This document shows positions 6,285-8,758 of a DNA stretch of 8,758 nucleotides, piece after piece; the first letter of the stretch is position 1, and each line of letters begins with the position of its first letter. Source of the stretch: Rhizobacter sp. (GTDB lineage Bacteria; Pseudomonadota; Gammaproteobacteria; Burkholderiales; Burkholderiaceae_C); contig JANXVK010000666.1 of NCBI GenBank assembly GCA_025351675.1, positions 1 to 8,758 of the forward strand, given 5' to 3'. The notes under the pieces are model-generated. The model was given only the letters and a program-made list of their open reading frames with translations. It was not told the origin of the DNA and did not search any database. The position numbers and the translations under genes are program-made.

Positions 6285-6302
6285 GTCCGCATCCCTTCCA
6301 TC

Positions 6303-6308
6303 AGGAGA
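6303..6308 (+). promoter_or_regulatory. Ribosome binding site of the binding-protein gene
   Basis: AGGAGA lies five bases before the ATG at 6314. It fixes the start that yields a proper signal peptide. Confidence 0.85.
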
Positions 6309-6313
6309 CAAGC

Positions 6314-7522
6314 ATGTTGAAAGTTCTGCGCCGCGTTGCGGCCGGTATCGGTGTCGCGTTCACGCTGGTCGGCGCGCCTGCGCACGCCCAAGAACTGAAA
6401 CTCGGGGCGCTGTACCCGTTCAGCGGTGGCCTCGCGCTGCTCGGCGACGAAAGCTTCCGCGGCGTGCAGCTCGCTGTTGACGAACGCAATGCCGCTGGCG
6501 GCATCAACGGTCGCCAGATCACGCTGGTCAAGGCCGACGCGGTCGACGCGAGCCAAGCTGTCGGTGAAGCGCGGCGCCTGACCTCGGTCGAGAACGTCGT
6601 CGCCGTTTTCGGCAGCTACGCCTCGGGCATCTCGCAGGCGGCCACGCAGGTCACCGAGCTGGCCGGCGTGCCGTACTTCGAACTCGGCGCCACCGCCGAC
6701 ACGATCACCGCGCGCGGCTTCAAGTACCTGTTCCGCGTCAACCCGACCGCCAAGAACATCGGCGACCGCACGCTCGAAGGGCTGGTCAAAGTGGTCGCGC
6801 CGATGCTGAAGGTCGACCCGAAGACGTTGAAGCTTGCGATCATCCACGAGGACGGCCCCTACGGCTCGCTCGTCGCCGCGGCGCAGAAGGAAGGCGCCGC
6901 GAAGCTCGGCATCACGGTCGTCGAGGTGCAGGCCTATTCGGCGAAGACGGTCGACCTGTCGTCGGTGATCCTGCGCCTGAAGGGCGCCGGTGCCGACGTG
7001 GTCCTGCACACCGCCTACCAGAACGACGCGGTGCTGTTCTTTCGCCAGGCCGCTGCGGCCGGCTACAAGCCGAAGGCGGTAATCGGTGGCGGCGGCGGTC
7101 ATTCGCTGACCGACACGGCGTTGGCAGTCGGCGCGTCGATCGAAGGCGTGTATGACGTCGACTTCCCACAGATCACGATGAACGCGGCCGGCGCGCCCGG
7201 TCTGGGCGATTTCGTCGCGGCCTACCAGAAGAAGTTTTCGGCGGCGCCACGCTCCGGCCACAGCCTGGCGAACTACGTCGGCGCCAAGGCGATGCTCGAG
7301 GTGCTGGCTCGGGCCAAGTCGACCGACAAGGACAAGATCCGCGATGCGGCGCTGGCCTATCGCGCGGCGGTCGGCAGCACGGCGGCGGGCTGGGGCATCC
7401 AGTTCAACGAGACCGGTCAGAACACGGCGGCCACGCTCAACCTGATGCAGTGGCAGCAGGGCAAGCTCGCGACCGTGTTCCCCGACGCGGTGGCCAACGC
7501 GAAGCCGATCGCTTCGAACTGA
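6314..7522 (+). CDS. ABC transporter periplasmic substrate-binding protein, LivK/Peripla_BP type
   Basis: This 402-residue secreted protein captures the solute for the downstream permeases. Residues 1-25 form a Sec signal peptide: basic MLKVLRR, a hydrophobic core, and AHA before Q26 as the likely signal peptidase I site. There is no lipobox cysteine. The mature part begins KLGALYPFSGGLALLGDESFRG, the usual opening of type-1 periplasmic binding proteins in the LIV group. It continues with AAGGINGRQI, the ligand-loop region FGSYASGISQA, and a hinge-type second lobe (IIHEDGPYGSLVA, then DVVLHTAYQNDAVLF). Length is normal. Annotations of this family say branched-chain amino acid, but members bind many ligands, including aliphatic and aromatic acids. 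The neighbouring ligase and 4-phosphoacyl-CoA genes point to a carboxylic acid, by inference. Transcription probably starts in the upstream region shared with the divergent FCD regulator. Confidence 0.92.
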   Translation: MLKVLRRVAAGIGVAFTLVGAPAHAQELKLGALYPFSGGLALLGDESFRGVQLAVDERNAAGGINGRQITLVKADAVDASQAVGEARRLTSVENVVAVFGSYASGISQAATQVTELAGVPYFELGATADTITARGFKYLFRVNPTAKNIGDRTLEGLVKVVAPMLKVDPKTLKLAIIHEDGPYGSLVAAAQKEGAAKLGITVVEVQAYSAKTVDLSSVILRLKGAGADVVLHTAYQNDAVLFFRQAAAAGYKPKAVIGGGGGHSLTDTALAVGASIEGVYDVDFPQITMNAAGAPGLGDFVAAYQKKFSAAPRSGHSLANYVGAKAMLEVLARAKSTDKDKIRDAALAYRAAVGSTAAGWGIQFNETGQNTAATLNLMQWQQGKLATVFPDAVANAKPIASN

Positions 7523-7540
7523 CCTCCCTCAAGCAATCAA

Positions 7541-7560
7541 CGCGCGGGTTCGCCCGCGCG
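7541..7560 (+). promoter_or_regulatory. Perfect 8-bp GC hairpin with TTCG loop between binding protein and permease genes
   Basis: CGCGCGGG (7541-7548) and CCCGCGCG (7553-7560) pair perfectly around the tetraloop TTCG. No U-tract follows (next bases CGGGAAATC). It ends 11 bases before the permease ATG at 7572 and abuts the only ribosome-binding-like sequence there, GGGAAA (7562-7567). The likely role is to protect the 3' end of the abundant binding-protein message, partly terminate, or limit permease translation, so that more binding protein than permease is made. The hairpin is seen directly; its role is inferred. Confidence 0.65.
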
Positions 7561-7571
7561 CGGGAAATCTC

Positions 7572-8444
7572 ATGTCATTGCTGCTCCAGCTGGTGGCGAA
7601 CGGCCTGCTCCTCGGCGGGGCTTTCGCAATCATCAGCATCGGTCTGACGCTGATCTTCGGGGTCGTGCGCGTGGTGAACTTCGCGCACGGCGAGTTCCTG
7701 ATGGTCGGCATGTACGTGGCATGGCTCTGCGCCAGCCGCCTCGGCCTGCATCCCTACCTCGCGGTCCCGATCGTCGTCGTCTTCCTGTTCGTGGTGGGTG
7801 TCGCGATGCAGCGCTACGTGATCCAGCCGCTGCTCTCGGCCGACGCGCACATCCAGGTGTTTGCGACCGTCGGCGTCTCGACCGCGTTGCTGAACCTCGC
7901 GCTGCTGATGTTCGGCGCTGACATCCGCAAGGTCGAATTCGCTTTCGGCAACCAGAATCTGAGCATCGGCTCGCTGACCTTCGTCAGCGGCCAGGTCATC
8001 ACGTTCGTGGTCGCGATCGCAGTGGCCTTCGCGATGCACTTCTACCTGACGCGCACCTACACCGGCCGCGCGTTTCGGGCGCTGGCGCAGAACCGCACCG
8101 CCGCTGCATTGATGGGGGTGGACGTGAACAAGACCTATGTGCTGGCGTTCGGCATCGGCGCCGCGCTCGTCGGCATCGCGTCGTGCCTGCTCTCGCTGCA
8201 GTACCCGGTGTTCCCGACGGTCGGCAGCTACTTCGTGTTGACCGCGTTCGTGATCGTCGTGCTCGGCGGCATGGGCAGCCTGCCGGGCGCCGTGATCGGC
8301 TCGATGTTCATCGGGCTGATCGACAGCCTCGCCGGCTTCTACGTCGGTCCCGACCTGAAGGAGGTCGTGTACTTCGTGATCTTCCTGGTGATCCTGATCG
8401 TCCGGCCGACGGGGCTGTTCGGCCTGGGCCGTGGTTCCGAATGA
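7572..8444 (+). CDS. Branched-chain amino acid-type ABC transporter permease, LivH family
   Basis: This 290-residue inner-membrane subunit forms the importer channel with the LivM-type partner. It is almost entirely hydrophobic, with about eight predicted membrane segments (roughly 4-29, 40-54, 61-80, 92-114, 137-158, 191-212, 219-250, 263-284). The family signature VVNFAHGEFLMVGMYVAW occurs at about 35-52. A cytoplasmic loop RAFRALAQNRTAAALMGVDV, the ATPase-coupling segment, lies before the sixth helix. The C-terminal VLGGMGSLPGAVIGS is also typical. It follows the binding-protein gene by 49 bases, across a strong hairpin. The start at 7572 has only a weak GGGAAA upstream; MSLLLQLVANGLLLGG matches how family members begin. 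Its stop overlaps the ATG of a ten-codon mini-ORF. Family assignment is firm, substrate is not. Confidence 0.93.
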   Translation: MSLLLQLVANGLLLGGAFAIISIGLTLIFGVVRVVNFAHGEFLMVGMYVAWLCASRLGLHPYLAVPIVVVFLFVVGVAMQRYVIQPLLSADAHIQVFATVGVSTALLNLALLMFGADIRKVEFAFGNQNLSIGSLTFVSGQVITFVVAIAVAFAMHFYLTRTYTGRAFRALAQNRTAAALMGVDVNKTYVLAFGIGAALVGIASCLLSLQYPVFPTVGSYFVLTAFVIVVLGGMGSLPGAVIGSMFIGLIDSLAGFYVGPDLKEVVYFVIFLVILIVRPTGLFGLGRGSE

Positions 8445-8473
8445 CGCGGCTTCCAACGAATCACGCAGCATGA
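8441..8473 (+). other. 10-codon mini-ORF linking the two permease genes by ATGA overlaps
   Basis: An ATG at 8441 overlaps the LivH-type stop (ATGA, 8441-8444) and encodes MTRLPTNHAA. Its TGA (8471-8473) overlaps the ATG of the LivM-type gene (ATGA, 8470-8473). It exactly spans the gap. A reinitiation relay is plausible because the second permease lacks a Shine-Dalgarno sequence. It is unlikely to make a functional peptide. Confidence 0.3.
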
Positions 8474-8758
8474 TCCCCAATCCGCTTCAGCCGCGCGGCT
8501 ACGTCGCGTACCTCGCCCTCGCGGCGCTGCTCCTGGTGCCGATCGCGACACAGTCGCCGTTCGTGATCCACCTCGCGATCCAGGTCTGCGTCTTCGCCGC
8601 GCTGGCGTCGGCCTGGAACATCGTCGGCGGATTCGCGGGGCAGTTGTCGCTCGGGCACGCCGTGTACTACGGCATCGGCAGTTATGCGGCCGGGCTGCTG
8701 GTGCTGCCCTTCGGTATCTCGCCCTGGATCGGCATGTTCGCGGGGGTCGGCGTGTCGG
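8470..8758 (+). CDS. Branched-chain amino acid-type ABC transporter permease, LivM family (5' part)
   Basis: The first 96 codons of a membrane protein, open to the window edge. After a short polar lead (MIPNPLQPRGY) come hydrophobic segments at about 11-25 and 27-45. These are followed by the family signature WNIVGGFAGQLSLGHAVYYG with GIGSYAAGLLVL, which is diagnostic of LivM. It pairs with the LivH-type permease just upstream. The ATG at 8470 has no evident ribosome binding site and overlaps the stop of a mini-ORF that begins in the previous gene's stop, so translation is probably coupled. Full-length members have about 300-420 residues; the remainder and the LivG/LivF-type ATPases would be expected downstream. 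Confidence 0.9.
   Translation, partial: MIPNPLQPRGYVAYLALAALLLVPIATQSPFVIHLAIQVCVFAALASAWNIVGGFAGQLSLGHAVYYGIGSYAAGLLVLPFGISPWIGMFAGVGVS

Larger units (their letters stand above)
5957..6313. promoter_or_regulatory. Divergent regulatory region between FCD regulator and ABC importer genes
   Basis: This 357-base stretch has no convincing gene; frames crossing it are short or extend from neighbours. It is less GC-rich than its surroundings around 6050-6220. It contains two TGGATAC-type inverted repeats, two copies of a TGAAGCGCTT palindrome, and a direct repeat ATACAAC (6055-6061, 6111-6117). I found no sigma-70 promoter with both boxes well matched on either strand; a TTGACG (6111-6106, minus) has no good -10 partner. 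Promoters for both directions must lie here but are not resolved. Confidence 0.6.

Noticed and set aside
1..8758. CRISPR array, tRNA/rRNA genes, IS elements, attachment sites
   Set aside because: No regularly spaced repeats, cloverleaf-like sequences, transposase motifs or flanking terminal repeats were seen.

Overview
The window is GC-rich (third codon positions are almost all G or C), densely coding DNA. It looks like a betaproteobacterium of the Burkholderiales type. That placement is inferred from composition, gene style and the abundance of GntR/FCD regulators and LIV-type ABC transporters, not from a marker gene. No rRNA, tRNA, CRISPR array, insertion sequence or phage gene was seen.

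Layout. Positions 1-402 (minus) hold the window-edge part of a short-chain dehydrogenase that has lost about 110 internal residues and is probably a remnant. Positions 399-1088 (minus) are a GntR/FCD repressor. It is divergent from an acyl-CoA dehydrogenase of the ACAD10/ACAD11 type (1177-2400), which is followed by an APH-fold phosphotransferase (2443-3480). A perfect 13-bp palindrome lies between the two divergent genes. Facing this pair on the minus strand are a second GntR/FCD regulator (5132-5956) and an AMP-forming acyl-CoA ligase (3508-5172) whose start overlaps the regulator's end by 41 bases. A 357-base regulatory region (5957-6313) follows, with two look-alike inverted repeats and a repeated palindrome. 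Then come genes of a branched-chain-amino-acid-type ABC importer: periplasmic binding protein (6314-7522), LivH-type permease (7572-8444) and the start of a LivM-type permease (8470 to the edge). The ATPases are presumably beyond the edge.

How it may work together. The split dehydrogenase/kinase pair corresponds to the two halves of animal ACAD11 and to LvaC/LvaA of Pseudomonas putida levulinate catabolism. There a 4-hydroxyacyl-CoA is phosphorylated and then isomerised with loss of phosphate to a 3-hydroxyacyl-CoA. With an importer and a CoA ligase alongside, the simplest reading is a catabolic locus: uptake of a carboxylic acid, CoA activation, then 4-phosphoacyl-CoA processing into beta-oxidation. 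The two halves each have their own FCD regulator. Substrate identity is not visible from sequence, and the joint pathway is an inference.
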